A DNA stretch of 64,000 nt from an uncultured Lachnospiraceae bacterium (GCA_902788035.1 CADAIL010000014.1:1-64000); one strand, 5' to 3'. Positions 46,873 through 56,235 are shown, numbered from the stretch's first letter. Notes: generated from the sequence alone by a model not told the origin. Program-made: numbers and translations.

Positions 46873-49005
46873 ATGGAACGAGACGGCACGAAAGAGTATC
46901 GTCGGATGAGATATGTTTCACTGATGCGTCCCGTTTTTCGGAAGAGAGCGGTCTTCAGCGATGAGACCGGCCACTACCGGAGACCGGCACAGCCGAAGGA
47001 ATACGATGACGTAACCATCCGTCTGCGCACAATGAAGAATAATGTGGACGCCGTGTATCTGATCAGCGGCTCCGTGAGGCAGAAAATGGACCTCGCGGAG
47101 GTGAAGGGCGGATTTGATTTTTACGAGACAACGATCCATCTGGGAACGGAAAAGGTCTTGTATTACTTTGAACTGCAGGTCGAGTCGGCCACATGCTATT
47201 ACAATAAGATGGGTATCACGAGAGACCTGAGCGAGCGCAACAGCTTTCGCATTGTCCCCGGTTTTTCGACACCGGAGTGGTCCCACGGAGCAGTCATGTA
47301 TCAGATTTATACGGACCGCTTCTGCAACGGAGATCCGACCAACGATGTGCTGTCCCGCGAATATACTTACCTGAACGAGTTCTCCCGTAAGGTCACGGAT
47401 TGGAATCAGCCGCCTGAGAATATGGATGTGCGTAACTTCTACGGCGGAGACCTGGCAGGTATCATGAAAAAACTTGATTATCTGCAGGATCTCGGGGTCG
47501 AAGTCATATACCTCAACCCGATATTCGTATCACCGTCGAACCACAAGTATGACATTCAGGATTATGACCATGTCGACCCGCATTTCGGGAAAATCGTTAA
47601 AGATGAAGGCAGTCTCCTGGGATGGGATGACAGGAACAACCGGCATGCAACGAGATATATTACAAGATCCACAGATCCGGTGAATCTTGCGGCATCGGAT
47701 GCCGTGCTGGCTGAGTTATCCGCTGAAATCCACCGCAGAGGGATGAAGCTCATTCTTGACGGTGTGTTCAACCACTGCGGCTCCTACAATAAATGGCTGG
47801 ACCGCGAACTGATTTATGAAAATCAGCCGGGTTATGAGAAAGGAGCGTATGTCGACAAGGACAGCCCCTATCACTCATTCTTTAAGTTCAACAATGAGCA
47901 TGCCTGGCCTTATAATGAATTTTATGACGGATGGTGGGGACATGCCACTCTGCCGAAGCTGAATTACGAGGAGAGCGGCGAGCTGTTCGATTATATCCTG
48001 CGCATTGGAAAGAAATGGGCTTCCCCGCCTTACAATATCGACGGATGGCGGCTTGACGTCGCTGCTGATCTGGGCCATACGCAGGATTACAATCATTATT
48101 TCTGGAGGGAATTCAGAAAAGCGGTCAAATCTGTCAACCCGGATGCGCTCATTCTTGCCGAACACTATGGCGATGCAAGCAAATGGCTCGGAGGGGACCA
48201 GTGGGACACCGTCATGAACTATGACGCGTTCATGGAGCCTGTATCCTGGTTCCTTACAGGCATGGAGAAGCACAGTGACGAGTTCAGAGAGGATCTGCTC
48301 GGCAACGGAGAGGTATTTACCAGTGCCATGAGGTACCATATGGCAAGCTTTATGGGTCCGTCTCTCCTCAGCGCAATGAACGAACTGGACAACCACGACC
48401 ATTCGAGATTTCTTACCAGAACGAATCACATTGTCGGCCGCGTCTCTCAGCTCGGCTCCGAGGCAGCCGGCAAGGGCATTGTCGTACCGGTCATGCGGGA
48501 AGCTATTTTGATCCAGATGACTTTTATCGGAGCTCCGACTCTGTATTACGGTGATGAGGCCGGCGTCGTCGGATTTACGGATCCGGACAATCGTCGGACA
48601 TATCCGTGGGGACATGAAGACCGCTCTCTCATTGATTTTTATAAGATGGCGATCCGTCTCCACAAGAAGTATGAGCCTCTGAGGACCGGGTCTATCAAGG
48701 AGCTGGGATCGGGCTACAACTTTATTTCATACGGACGTTTCGACGATGAGGAGCAGTTCGTGATTGCTGTCAATGCGGGAGAGGACCCACTCCCGGCAGA
48801 AATACCGGTCTGGGAGATCGGTATCACTCAGACAGCCAACACGAAAATGGTGAAGCTTCTGTCCACGGACAGAGACGGTTATACGACAAGCCCGAAAAAA
48901 TATCTTGTCACAGGCGGCATCATGACACTGGACCTGAAACCTTATGAAGCGATTGTTCTGTATCATAAGGGGACCGGCGACGAGGAAGCCAGAAGTATTC
49001 TATGA
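46873..49005 (+). CDS. glycoside hydrolase family 13 (neopullulanase/cyclomaltodextrinase-like)
   Basis: This 710-aa protein has an N-terminal beta-sandwich (residues about 15-125, CBM34-like) and a GH13 barrel. Catalytic residues are visible: the Asp nucleophile in IDGWRLDVAADLG, the acid/base Glu in ILAEHYGDAS and the transition-state Asp in ELDNHDHSRF. No signal peptide is present, so it acts in the cytoplasm on imported maltodextrins, cyclodextrins or pullulan fragments. GAGGAG precedes the ATG. Exact substrate cannot be told. Confidence 0.92.
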   Translation: MERDGTKEYRRMRYVSLMRPVFRKRAVFSDETGHYRRPAQPKEYDDVTIRLRTMKNNVDAVYLISGSVRQKMDLAEVKGGFDFYETTIHLGTEKVLYYFELQVESATCYYNKMGITRDLSERNSFRIVPGFSTPEWSHGAVMYQIYTDRFCNGDPTNDVLSREYTYLNEFSRKVTDWNQPPENMDVRNFYGGDLAGIMKKLDYLQDLGVEVIYLNPIFVSPSNHKYDIQDYDHVDPHFGKIVKDEGSLLGWDDRNNRHATRYITRSTDPVNLAASDAVLAELSAEIHRRGMKLILDGVFNHCGSYNKWLDRELIYENQPGYEKGAYVDKDSPYHSFFKFNNEHAWPYNEFYDGWWGHATLPKLNYEESGELFDYILRIGKKWASPPYNIDGWRLDVAADLGHTQDYNHYFWREFRKAVKSVNPDALILAEHYGDASKWLGGDQWDTVMNYDAFMEPVSWFLTGMEKHSDEFREDLLGNGEVFTSAMRYHMASFMGPSLLSAMNELDNHDHSRFLTRTNHIVGRVSQLGSEAAGKGIVVPVMREAILIQMTFIGAPTLYYGDEAGVVGFTDPDNRRTYPWGHEDRSLIDFYKMAIRLHKKYEPLRTGSIKELGSGYNFISYGRFDDEEQFVIAVNAGEDPLPAEIPVWEIGITQTANTKMVKLLSTDRDGYTTSPKKYLVTGGIMTLDLKPYEAIVLYHKGTGDEEARSIL

Positions 49006-49023
49006 TTTTTGTGAGGTGGAAAA

Positions 49024-50277
49024 ATGAAGAAAAGAATTCTTGCAACTGCATGTGCCGCAATTCTGTGTCTTTGTGGCTGTGCTGCGGGTGGCGGAGCCGG
49101 AACTAATGCATTGCCGGCAGATGAGAGCACGGTTCCTGTTGTTGAGGAGACTCTTGAAGATACCGGTATTGACAGGTTCGTGAACATACCGGAGTACAAG
49201 GGTGTTGCACTCACAAAAGATGCTGTGGAGGTGACAGATGCCGATCTGAAAGAGGCTTACGATATAGACCTTAATCAGTACAGGATCGACGTTCCGGATA
49301 TGGAAATCGCGGATTATTTCTGGGTGACTATGGACTATGAAGGTCTGATCGATGGTGAGAGCTTTGCCGGCTCCTCGGCTACGAATTACGATCTGAAAAT
49401 TGGTCAGGGGACATTTCCGGAGTCGTTTGAGAGCCAGCTGATGGGTCACAAGCAGGGCGACAGTCTGACGATTGATGTTGAATTCCCTGAAGAATATGAC
49501 AATCGCGACATCGCCGGCAAGACTGCGACCTATAATATCACCATCACCCGCGTTTCTGTAGCTCTCGGTGAGCCGACTGCTGACTGGACGAGAATGTATT
49601 TCGGACAGAGCGTTGATGAATATAAAGCGGCAAAACTTGAAGAAGTCACAGCGAGCCTTACAGCGAAGGCTGACACTAAGCTCCGCACAGATGCATGGTT
49701 CGCGGTATTCGATCAAGCAGAAGTTCTCGCCTACCCGGAAGATATGATTGAGACCTGGACAAAGTACAGCCAGGAACAGTACGCAAGATCCGCGGAAAAA
49801 CTTGACATGAAATACGAGGATTTCCTTGCGGAATACGGAGTTACTGAGGCGGCTATCAGCGAGAATGCCAAAAGATATGTAAAGTCTTACCTGGTGGCCA
49901 CCGCAATTATGCAGGAAGAGGGAATTGACGAAGACGATCAGGTCTACCGCTCGAAGAAAAATGAGCTTCTTTCTTCATCTGGCTACGCTTCCGAGGATGC
50001 TGCTGTTGCAAATGGCATTTCGAGCGAAAACATCGATATGACTGTCAGGTATTATCTGGCATGTGATATTATTCTGGATAACGCAAAGATCCAGGGTGAT
50101 GCTTCCGCTGAGAGTGTGGAAGAGACTCAGGAAGAGGCTCCTGAGGAGCCGATAGAGACTGTGAGCGAGAACACCGTGGAGGATACTCAGGAAGAGTATA
50201 CAGAGGAAGAGACTTATACAGAAGACGAAGAGAATACTGAAGAAGAGAACTATGACGAGGATTACAATGAAGAATAA
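49024..50277 (+). CDS. FKBP/trigger-factor-like lipoprotein
   Basis: This 417-aa lipoprotein has a signal peptide ending in lipobox LCGC (Cys about residue 19), an FKBP-type prolyl isomerase domain (residues about 85-175, YFWVTMDYEGLIDGESF and GTFPESFESQLMGHKQGD), then a helical region like the C-terminal chaperone part of trigger factor, and a Glu-rich tail (TEEETYTEDEENTEEE). It is likely a surface folding factor. GTGAGGTGG precedes the ATG. Confidence 0.85.
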   Translation: MKKRILATACAAILCLCGCAAGGGAGTNALPADESTVPVVEETLEDTGIDRFVNIPEYKGVALTKDAVEVTDADLKEAYDIDLNQYRIDVPDMEIADYFWVTMDYEGLIDGESFAGSSATNYDLKIGQGTFPESFESQLMGHKQGDSLTIDVEFPEEYDNRDIAGKTATYNITITRVSVALGEPTADWTRMYFGQSVDEYKAAKLEEVTASLTAKADTKLRTDAWFAVFDQAEVLAYPEDMIETWTKYSQEQYARSAEKLDMKYEDFLAEYGVTEAAISENAKRYVKSYLVATAIMQEEGIDEDDQVYRSKKNELLSSSGYASEDAAVANGISSENIDMTVRYYLACDIILDNAKIQGDASAESVEETQEEAPEEPIETVSENTVEDTQEEYTEEETYTEDEENTEEENYDEDYNEE

Positions 50278-50331
50278 AATGTGATCCGGGTCTTTTGAAA
50301 AGGCTTTACTGACATGTGAATATGCAACGCT

Positions 50332-50367
50332 AAGCTGCCATACCGATTTGGTGTGGCAGCTTTTTTT
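50332..50367 (+). terminator. rho-independent terminator
   Basis: AAGCTGCCATACC pairs with GGTGTGGCAGCTT, followed by a T-run, 55 bases after the lipoprotein gene. A second hairpin, AGCAGGTC with AAGGTCTGCT, follows at about 50410-50446. Confidence 0.9.
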
Positions 50368-50447
50368 GCGCAGTAAGTGGAATCAAGCCGGGGCAGCGCT
50401 TGCTGCATAAGCAGGTCTTTCGGCACGAGAAGAAGGTCTGCTTTTTC

Positions 50448-50553
50448 TTGACATACTGTGCATTACACATTATAATTTAGCTGTTATTAATAATAATTCA
50501 GCTATAATATGAAATAAATAATAAATTATATATAATATAATGTGTATTACACA
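50448..50553 (+). promoter_or_regulatory. consensus promoter with two putative PadR operators
   Basis: TTGACA (50448-50453), a 17-base spacer and TATAAT (50471-50476) form a perfect consensus. The dyad TGTGCATTACACA lies inside the spacer (50457-50469), and a second copy, TGTGTATTACACA, lies at 50541-50553 in a very AT-rich tract. PadR repressors bind such dyads, often at their own promoter. The gene starts about 245 bases downstream. Confidence 0.6.
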
Positions 50554-50721
50554 ATATAACTGCTATCATTTGAAATGAAGTCTATAATATGCAGAAGATG
50601 CGGTTTGGGCAAAGGTCATTAATGGCTGAATTATATCAGTATACTGGGGAGTGTGCTTATATATAGCAGGGAGAGAGAGTACTCCCGAGTCGGAGCAGAT
50701 CCGGCAGACAAGAGGGGAATT

Positions 50722-51060
50722 ATGGGAAGGGAGAATATCGAAGCGGCACTTACTATGGAAATGCGGCGAGGGACGATCGTCCTCGTCTGTCTGTGCTGTC
50801 TCGATGAACCTGTACATGGATATAGACTGGTAGAACAGCTGGCGGAGAAGGGAATACCGGTTGAATCTAACACTCTGTATCCGCTTCTCAGGAGACTCTC
50901 TTCCCAGGGACTCCTCGAAGACCGATGGGACACCAGCAGTTCCAAACCGCGAAAGTATTACTGCATTACGGATGAGGGAAAAAGAGTAAGAGACGCCCTG
51001 GCAAAGCAGTGGAATCATATGTCCGACGCTATGAAGGACATCATGAAGGACGTCGGATAA
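50722..51060 (+). CDS. PadR-family transcriptional regulator
   Basis: This 112-aa winged-helix protein of the PadR type has LCCLDEPVHGYRLVEQL and SNTLYPLLRRLSSQGLLEDR. The ATG at 50722 has AGGGG at 5 bases. The longer open frame to 50653 adds a non-homologous arginine-rich stretch. The next gene encodes a membrane partner with a HAAS/DUF1700-like N-terminus, the usual arrangement in Clostridia, where the pair responds to envelope or drug stress. Confidence 0.9.
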   Translation: MGRENIEAALTMEMRRGTIVLVCLCCLDEPVHGYRLVEQLAEKGIPVESNTLYPLLRRLSSQGLLEDRWDTSSSKPRKYYCITDEGKRVRDALAKQWNHMSDAMKDIMKDVG

Positions 51061-51073
51061 ATGGAGGCAGACG

Positions 51074-51553
51074 GTGGTTGAGAGAATTATTGACAGGTAT
51101 GTAGCAGATGTCATGAGATATATACCGCCTCTTGAGAGATGGAAGGCGGAAAGAGACCTGAAAGAAGTCATTTACGAGATGCTGGATGATTATATGGAGG
51201 GAGAGAGACCTGTAGGGCGGGATGCCCGCGCTGTCATCAGGGATCTCGGTCCGGCCTATTATGTGGCATCGGAATACAATCAGAGGAAAAGAAAAGCCAG
51301 ACGCAGGAGGAGAATCGTTACAGTACGCGCATTTGACCGGCTGGTCCATGTGATACTTGCGCTGGCGATGACTTGCGTGCTCCTTGGAGCAGCCGCTCTC
51401 GCGCTCGGAATTACAGATAACATGATTGCAATCTTCACCGGAGCGATACTTGCAATCGGGCTTGTCATTATAGGTATGTTCAGACCGCTTCCTTCCCAGA
51501 ACAGGAGACCGCGTCGAAAACGCCGAACTGCTTCGGGAAAAGACACACAATAA
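51074..51553 (+). CDS. PadR-partner membrane protein (HAAS/DUF1700-like)
   Basis: This 159-aa protein has an amphipathic helical N-terminus (residues about 1-75, ERWKAERDLKEVIYEMLDDY) that resembles HAAS domains found with PadR regulators. Two membrane helices follow (about 92-112 and 117-137, LVHVILALAMTCVLLGAAAL), then a basic tail. GTG at 51074 is preceded by GGAGG at 6 bases. It is co-transcribed with padR and may sense the membrane for the regulator. Confidence 0.7.
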   Translation: MVERIIDRYVADVMRYIPPLERWKAERDLKEVIYEMLDDYMEGERPVGRDARAVIRDLGPAYYVASEYNQRKRKARRRRRIVTVRAFDRLVHVILALAMTCVLLGAAALALGITDNMIAIFTGAILAIGLVIIGMFRPLPSQNRRPRRKRRTASGKDTQ

Positions 51554-51579
51554 AAATGAAGCAAGTTGGAGGAGAATTA

Positions 51580-52956
51580 ATGGAGTATCGGATCGAACAT
51601 GACTCGATGGGAGAGGTCAGAGTCCCTGCGGATCGCTTATGGGGAGCACAGACACAGCGCAGCCACGAGAACTTTCCAATCGGAGTCGGAATTGAGACTA
51701 TGCCCCGGGAAATCGTGCGCGCTTTCGGCATACTGAAGAAGGCGGCAGCCAGGGCCAATAATGTTCTTGTGGGCAATCGAATGACAGATGAGAAACTGGA
51801 GGCTATATCCGCCGCGTGCGATGAAGTCATAGATGGGACTCTGATCAATGAGTTTCCGCTTGTCGTATGGCAGACGGGATCCGGCACACAATCCAACATG
51901 AATGCCAATGAAGTGATAGCCAACAGGGCTAACCAGATCGCGGGAAAGAAACTCTGCCATCCGAACGATGACATTAACATGAGCCAGTCATCCAATGACA
52001 CTTTTCCCACAGCTATGCATATCGCGGCAGTGTGTGCCCTTGAAGACCGACTGCTTCCGGCTGTTGAGACTTTAATAGAAACCTTCAGGCGGATAGAGAG
52101 TGAGAATCCTGAGGTCGTTAAGTCGGGAAGAACGCATTTGCAGGACGCGACACCGATCAAGTTCTGCCAGGAAGTATCCGGATGGAGAAGTTCTCTTGAA
52201 AAAGATGCGGAACTAATTCGTCTTGCGGCAGGTCCGCTTCATGAGCTGGCTCTCGGCGGCACGGCGGTCGGCACAGGACTCAATGCACCGGCCGGTTTTG
52301 ACCGGCAGGTGGCCCTGGAAGTTGCAGGGATCACCGGCAAGGAGTTTGTGACGGCACCTAATAAGTTTCATGGGCTGACGTCGAAGGACGAGCTGACATT
52401 CGCTCACGGAGCGATTAAAGCGACAGCCTGCGATATGATGAAAATTGCAAATGATGTCCGCTGGCTCGCATCCGGTCCCCGCCTGGGTCTCGGTGAGATC
52501 ACGATTCCGGCAAATGAGCCCGGTTCATCGATTATGCCCGGAAAAGTCAACCCGACCCAGTGTGAGCAGGTCACAATGGTCGCGGTCCAGATCATGGGCA
52601 ACGATGTTGCCGTCGGCATGGCGGCCTCCCAGGGGAATTTCGAGCTGAACGTATTCATGCCGGTCCTGATTTACAACTTCCTGCAGTCGGCGAGACTGTT
52701 GTCTGAATCTATTATGGCATTCAATAACAACTGTGCGGCAGGAATTAAAGTAAATGGGGAGAAAATGAGGCACAACCTTCACAATTCCCTCATGCTTGTC
52801 ACAGCGCTGAATCCTTATATCGGTTATGAGAACGCTGCTAAAGTTGCCCACAAAGCTTTTGATGAGAACACTTCCCTCAGGGAGGCGTGCACTGCCCTCG
52901 GATTCCTGACAGAGGAGGAGTTTGATAAAGTGTTCCATCCGGAACAGATGGTTTGA
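51580..52956 (+). CDS. fumC: fumarate hydratase, class II
   Basis: This 458-aa oxygen-stable fumarase interconverts fumarate and malate. It has WGAQTQRSHENFPIG, GSGTQSNMNANEVIANRA and the signature GSSIMPGKVNPTQCE. ATG 51580 is chosen for its GGAGGAG site and family N-terminus; the open frame extends to 51556. Related lyases (aspartase) share the fold, but the motifs and length match FumC best. Confidence 0.93.
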   Translation: MEYRIEHDSMGEVRVPADRLWGAQTQRSHENFPIGVGIETMPREIVRAFGILKKAAARANNVLVGNRMTDEKLEAISAACDEVIDGTLINEFPLVVWQTGSGTQSNMNANEVIANRANQIAGKKLCHPNDDINMSQSSNDTFPTAMHIAAVCALEDRLLPAVETLIETFRRIESENPEVVKSGRTHLQDATPIKFCQEVSGWRSSLEKDAELIRLAAGPLHELALGGTAVGTGLNAPAGFDRQVALEVAGITGKEFVTAPNKFHGLTSKDELTFAHGAIKATACDMMKIANDVRWLASGPRLGLGEITIPANEPGSSIMPGKVNPTQCEQVTMVAVQIMGNDVAVGMAASQGNFELNVFMPVLIYNFLQSARLLSESIMAFNNNCAAGIKVNGEKMRHNLHNSLMLVTALNPYIGYENAAKVAHKAFDENTSLREACTALGFLTEEEFDKVFHPEQMV

Positions 52957-53005
52957 GCGGTTTACCCATTCCGCACTCAGCATACATATTCATTCCCTAT
53001 GAGAT

Positions 53006-53030
53006 GGGGCTGTCGCATGAAGACAGCCCC
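53006..53030 (+). terminator. short hairpin after fumC
   Basis: GGGGCTGTC pairs with GACAGCCCC around GCATGAA. The sequence GGGGCTGTCGCAT equals the outer arm of the 100-bp palindromic element at 57872, so this may be a reduced member of that family. Confidence 0.6.
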
Positions 53031-53202
53031 ACTTCATGTTCATATATTCGTTTTTTTACCCAGAAAGAGGATTTATTTGCAAAAAATTACGTAAAAATCG
53101 CCAACTTACTTGAAAAGTAAAGTTGTGGTAAAATTTAATAGGAAAGAATTAACCGTATGATCCGAAGAAGGTACAAATATCCGGAGTACCAGGTAAAAAG
53201 AG

Positions 53203-53715
53203 ATGAAAAATATAGGGATTAATGATGCTGTGATGCATGTGCCGGAAGGTGTGTGTAAAGTAACTGAGATTATCGAGCGTGACTTATCGAGATATGGAAT
53301 CCGCCAGTACTATGTGCTCGTGCCGGTTTATGACAGAGGCACCAAGATCTATATTCCGACGGATGCAGGCAGTGACAAGATGAAAAGCCTGCCCGAGAAG
53401 GACGAGGTCCTTCAGACCATCGACAACATACCGGACTGTGAGTCGGTATGGATCGACAATGACAAGGAGCGCATGGAGTCGTTCAATAAAATCATTTCCC
53501 GCTGTGATTACCGTGAGATGATGGCACTGCTCCACACGCTGCGCAATAAGCATGCGGAGAAAGTGCGGACCGGAAAGAAATTCCACAGCGCGGATGAGAG
53601 AATTTTCCGCGAGGCAGAGAGGATCCTGTTCGGTGAGTTCGGCTATATACTTGACATTGAGCCGAGCAGCGTGGCAGGGTTCATCAATGACAGGCTGGAG
53701 GCAGCGACCAACTAA
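53203..53715 (+). CDS. CarD-family transcriptional regulator
   Basis: This 170-aa protein has an N-terminal RNA-polymerase-interacting Tudor-like domain (AVMHVPEGVCKVTEIIE, YVLVPVYDRGTKIYIPTD) and a helical C-terminal DNA-binding domain (HSADERIFREAERILFGEFG). CarD proteins stabilise the open promoter complex. The start was placed at ATG 53203, after AAAAAGAG; the upstream region is AT-rich. Confidence 0.9.
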   Translation: MKNIGINDAVMHVPEGVCKVTEIIERDLSRYGIRQYYVLVPVYDRGTKIYIPTDAGSDKMKSLPEKDEVLQTIDNIPDCESVWIDNDKERMESFNKIISRCDYREMMALLHTLRNKHAEKVRTGKKFHSADERIFREAERILFGEFGYILDIEPSSVAGFINDRLEAATN

Positions 53716-53754
53716 GTAAAGGCTTTCTCTTTTCAATATTAATAAATAAAACAA

Positions 53755-53853
53755 AAGGCTGTCGCATCAAGGCGAGCCACCATTATATATGGCAGACGAT
53801 ATTTGCAAATGTCTGCCATATATAGTGGTGACACCGTCTGGTGTGACAGCCTT
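53755..53853. repeat. palindromic intergenic element, copy 2
   Basis: Same architecture and orientation as the copy at 32211: GGCTGTCGCATCAAGGCG on the left, ATTTGCAAAT core, CATATATAGTGGTGACACCG on the right. It lies between the convergent carD-like and GTPase genes. Confidence 0.85.
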
Positions 53854-53926
53854 ATACTTTGTCTTTTGGCGCGGATTCAGATTCTTGCGCCTCTGTATCC
53901 CGCCCGTGAAGTGAGAACAGTGTTTA

Positions 53927-55306
53927 TTAAAGGTCAGTCAGGCATTCGTCAAGTGCTGCCTCAATACCCTTTCTGTCCATATTCTGGCCGATGAAGACCA
54001 GCTTCTGCATGCGGTCGCCGTATTTCGGATCCCACATTTCGCGAACCTGCGGATACTTCTCAAGCACGCGGTCGATAGCTGCCTGGTCAGCGGATGCGAG
54101 GAAACGGCCGCTCTGCATTTCCTGGATGAGATGACCGGCCTGCTCGAAGATGTAGCTCATTTCCGGTTCTTCAGCGTACCAGATCATACCCTTGCAGCGG
54201 ATGATTGCTCTCGGCCACTTCTCAGCGAGAGATATCAGCTTCTGACGGTCGAACGGGCGGCGACGGAAATATACGAAGGAACCGATGCCGTACTCTTCGA
54301 CCTGGTAAGAGCTGTCGGCATTGTGGTGATGATGGTGGTGGTGATGATGTCCGTGATGTTTACCGCCCTCATGATGATAGTCATCATCATCATCGTCATC
54401 ATCGTCATGATGGTGGTGATGCTCATGCTCGTCATCGTCGTCATCATCGTCATGATGGTGGTGATGTTCATGCTCGTCATCGTCGTCATCATCGTCATGA
54501 TGGTGGTGATGCTCGTGTTCGTCATCGTCGTCATCATCGTCGTGGTGATGTTCATGCTCATCTTCATCGTCATCATCCGGATTCTGGATGGCTTCGATCC
54601 AGCCGGCAGATTCCATGGACTTCTCAAGATCGAAACGTCCTGTATTGAGGACATCGGCGATTTTGACCTTTGCGTAGTTGGCTTCAATGATCTCAGCGCT
54701 TGTCTGCAGGCTGCGGACGATCTCTTTCAGAAGACCGAGCTGCTTCGGCGTGACCATGTCCACTTTATTGAGGAGGACGGTGTTGCAGAACTCGAGCTGC
54801 TGGATGAGAAGATTCTCGATATCCTCTTCCTCGATGGAATCCTTGGTCAGACTTCTGCCGTCCTCGAATTCGTCGTGCATGCGCGCACAGTCGACGACAG
54901 CGATGATGTTGTCGAGTTCCATCGGAAGACCTGTGTATGTGCTCTCCTCACAGATGTCGGCGATGGTCTGGGCAATCGGAATCGGCTCACAGATGCCGGA
55001 AGCCTCAATGATGATGTAATCATACTTCTTTGTCTCGGCCAGCTCGCGAAGCTGGTTGGCAAGGTCGTCTCTCAGAGTGCAGCAAATGCAGCCATTTGTC
55101 AACGGTACAAGGTTGCTGTTCTCCTGTGTGACGATGCCGCCCTTCTCAATGAGGTCGGCGTCTACGTTGACCTCGCCGATATCGTTGACGATGACGGCGG
55201 CGCGGATGCCTTCGTCATTTGCAAGAATGTGATTCAGAAGAGTCGTCTTGCCGGCACCGAGGTAACCGGTGATCAGGGCGATCTTCACTGTATTGTTAGC
55301 GCTCAT
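53927..55306 (-). CDS. CobW/COG0523-family GTPase with His/Asp-rich metal-binding repeat
   Basis: This 459-aa G3E-family GTPase has Walker A GYLGAGKTTL, the metal-binding CxCC motif (GCICCTLRDD), LNKVDM for guanine recognition, and a C-terminal CobW domain. Between them (residues about 240-335) lies a highly repetitive segment of Asp runs, EHEH and His runs, encoded by 45-bp tandem units, ending in a run of nine His. Members of this family deliver Zn, Co or Ni to client proteins, and His-rich loops store or sense metal. ATG 55304-55306 follows AAGGAG; the frame reaches 55327 but lacks a site there. Confidence 0.9.
   Translation of the reverse strand: MSANNTVKIALITGYLGAGKTTLLNHILANDEGIRAAVIVNDIGEVNVDADLIEKGGIVTQENSNLVPLTNGCICCTLRDDLANQLRELAETKKYDYIIIEASGICEPIPIAQTIADICEESTYTGLPMELDNIIAVVDCARMHDEFEDGRSLTKDSIEEEDIENLLIQQLEFCNTVLLNKVDMVTPKQLGLLKEIVRSLQTSAEIIEANYAKVKIADVLNTGRFDLEKSMESAGWIEAIQNPDDDDEDEHEHHHDDDDDDDEHEHHHHHDDDDDDDEHEHHHHHDDDDDDDEHEHHHHHDDDDDDDDDYHHEGGKHHGHHHHHHHHHNADSSYQVEEYGIGSFVYFRRRPFDRQKLISLAEKWPRAIIRCKGMIWYAEEPEMSYIFEQAGHLIQEMQSGRFLASADQAAIDRVLEKYPQVREMWDPKYGDRMQKLVFIGQNMDRKGIEAALDECLTDL
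54390..54575. repeat. 45-bp tandem repeat inside the GTPase gene
   Basis: Three to four units of 45 bases, each encoding DDDDDDDEHEHHHHH, form this stretch. The units are almost identical in DNA, so copy number is likely to vary between strains by slippage or recombination. Confidence 0.85.
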
Positions 55307-55458
55307 ATATAATACTCCTTTCATCATGCCCGCTGCGGATATGCGGGCAGCTCATTTAACTGATTCAGAATCTCTTCTATTTTCGCACCTTATTTTGCTT
55401 TGTCAAGCCTGAAATTTGGCGTTGATTTTGCAGACCACTTACGCTATAATAACCGGGT

Positions 55459-55983
55459 ATGGATACGGATGTGAAATACATGCGTCAGGCTGTCGGCCAG
55501 GCGAAGAAGGCATACGCTTTAAATGAAGTCCCGATCGGATGCGTCATCGTTCACGACGGGAAGGTGATCGGCCGGGGATACAACCGGAGGAACACGGACA
55601 AGAGTACACTTGCCCACGCCGAGATTACGGCGATAAGGAAAGCCGCCAGAAAGATCGGCGACTGGCGTCTCGAAGAGTGTACGATTTATGTGACACTTGA
55701 ACCGTGCCCGATGTGTGCCGGGGCAATCGTGCAGGCGAGAATTCCGCGCTGCGTGATTGGATGCATGAATCCGAAGGCCGGGTGTGCGGGGTCTGTCACG
55801 AACCTGCTCGAGATGGACGGTTTCAACCACAAAGTGGCTGTCACCCGCGGTGTGCTCGAGGAAGAATGCAGCATCATGCTGAAGAGCTTCTTTAAGGAAC
55901 TCAGAAAGCGGGACGCCGAGATAAAAAAGTTAAAAGCCGCAATGAAAGACAGAGAGATCATTATGGGTCATTCTGACAAGTAA
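55459..55983 (+). CDS. tadA: tRNA-specific adenosine deaminase
   Basis: This 174-aa zinc enzyme makes inosine at the wobble position of tRNA-Arg(ACG). The zinc and catalytic sites are THAHAEITAIRKAA-type (LAHAEITAIR, catalytic Glu) and EPCPMCAGAIVQARI (two Cys). It lies just upstream of a tRNA-Ser gene. The start ATG at 55459 has no strong ribosome-binding site (ACCGGGT). Confidence 0.93.
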   Translation: MDTDVKYMRQAVGQAKKAYALNEVPIGCVIVHDGKVIGRGYNRRNTDKSTLAHAEITAIRKAARKIGDWRLEECTIYVTLEPCPMCAGAIVQARIPRCVIGCMNPKAGCAGSVTNLLEMDGFNHKVAVTRGVLEEECSIMLKSFFKELRKRDAEIKKLKAAMKDREIIMGHSDK

Positions 55984-55997
55984 AGCGGTTTATATAT

Positions 55998-56085
55998 GGA
56001 GAAGTATCGAAGTGGTCATAACGAGCCGCACTCGAAATGCGGTCATCGGGTAACCGGTGCATGGGTTCGAATCCCATCTTCTCCG
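55998..56085 (+). tRNA. tRNA-Ser (anticodon CGA)
   Basis: The acceptor stem GGAGAAG/CTTCTCC with discriminator G, the anticodon stem CCGCA/TGCGG with loop CTCGAAA (anticodon CGA, codon UCG), a long variable arm typical of serine tRNAs, and the T-arm ATGGG-TTCGAAT-CCCAT are all visible. CCA is not encoded, in keeping with the cca gene. Confidence 0.95.
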
Positions 56086-56091
56086 CTTGGG

Positions 56092-56119
56092 ACGCCACAG
56101 TATGTGGCGTTCTTTTTTT
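56092..56119 (+). terminator. rho-independent terminator of tadA/tRNA-Ser
   Basis: ACGCCACA/TGTGGCGT with a 3-base loop is followed by a T-run immediately after the tRNA. Confidence 0.9.
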
Positions 56120-56235
56120 CGGCAGGAACCGGGAAAGAAACATCTTTGGGTGCGTGTGGATGTGCGATGGCAACGTTCAGACAGGCTGCAAGGCAGCTCC
56201 CGAGTCCGGCGCAGACATCATCTTCATCGAAAAAC

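Noticed and set aside
54131..55312. 393-aa plus-strand frame opposite the CobW-type GTPase
   Set aside because: It is a shadow of the GTPase gene. Its runs of Val, Ile and Met come from reading the His/Asp repeat backwards, and no start signals are present.
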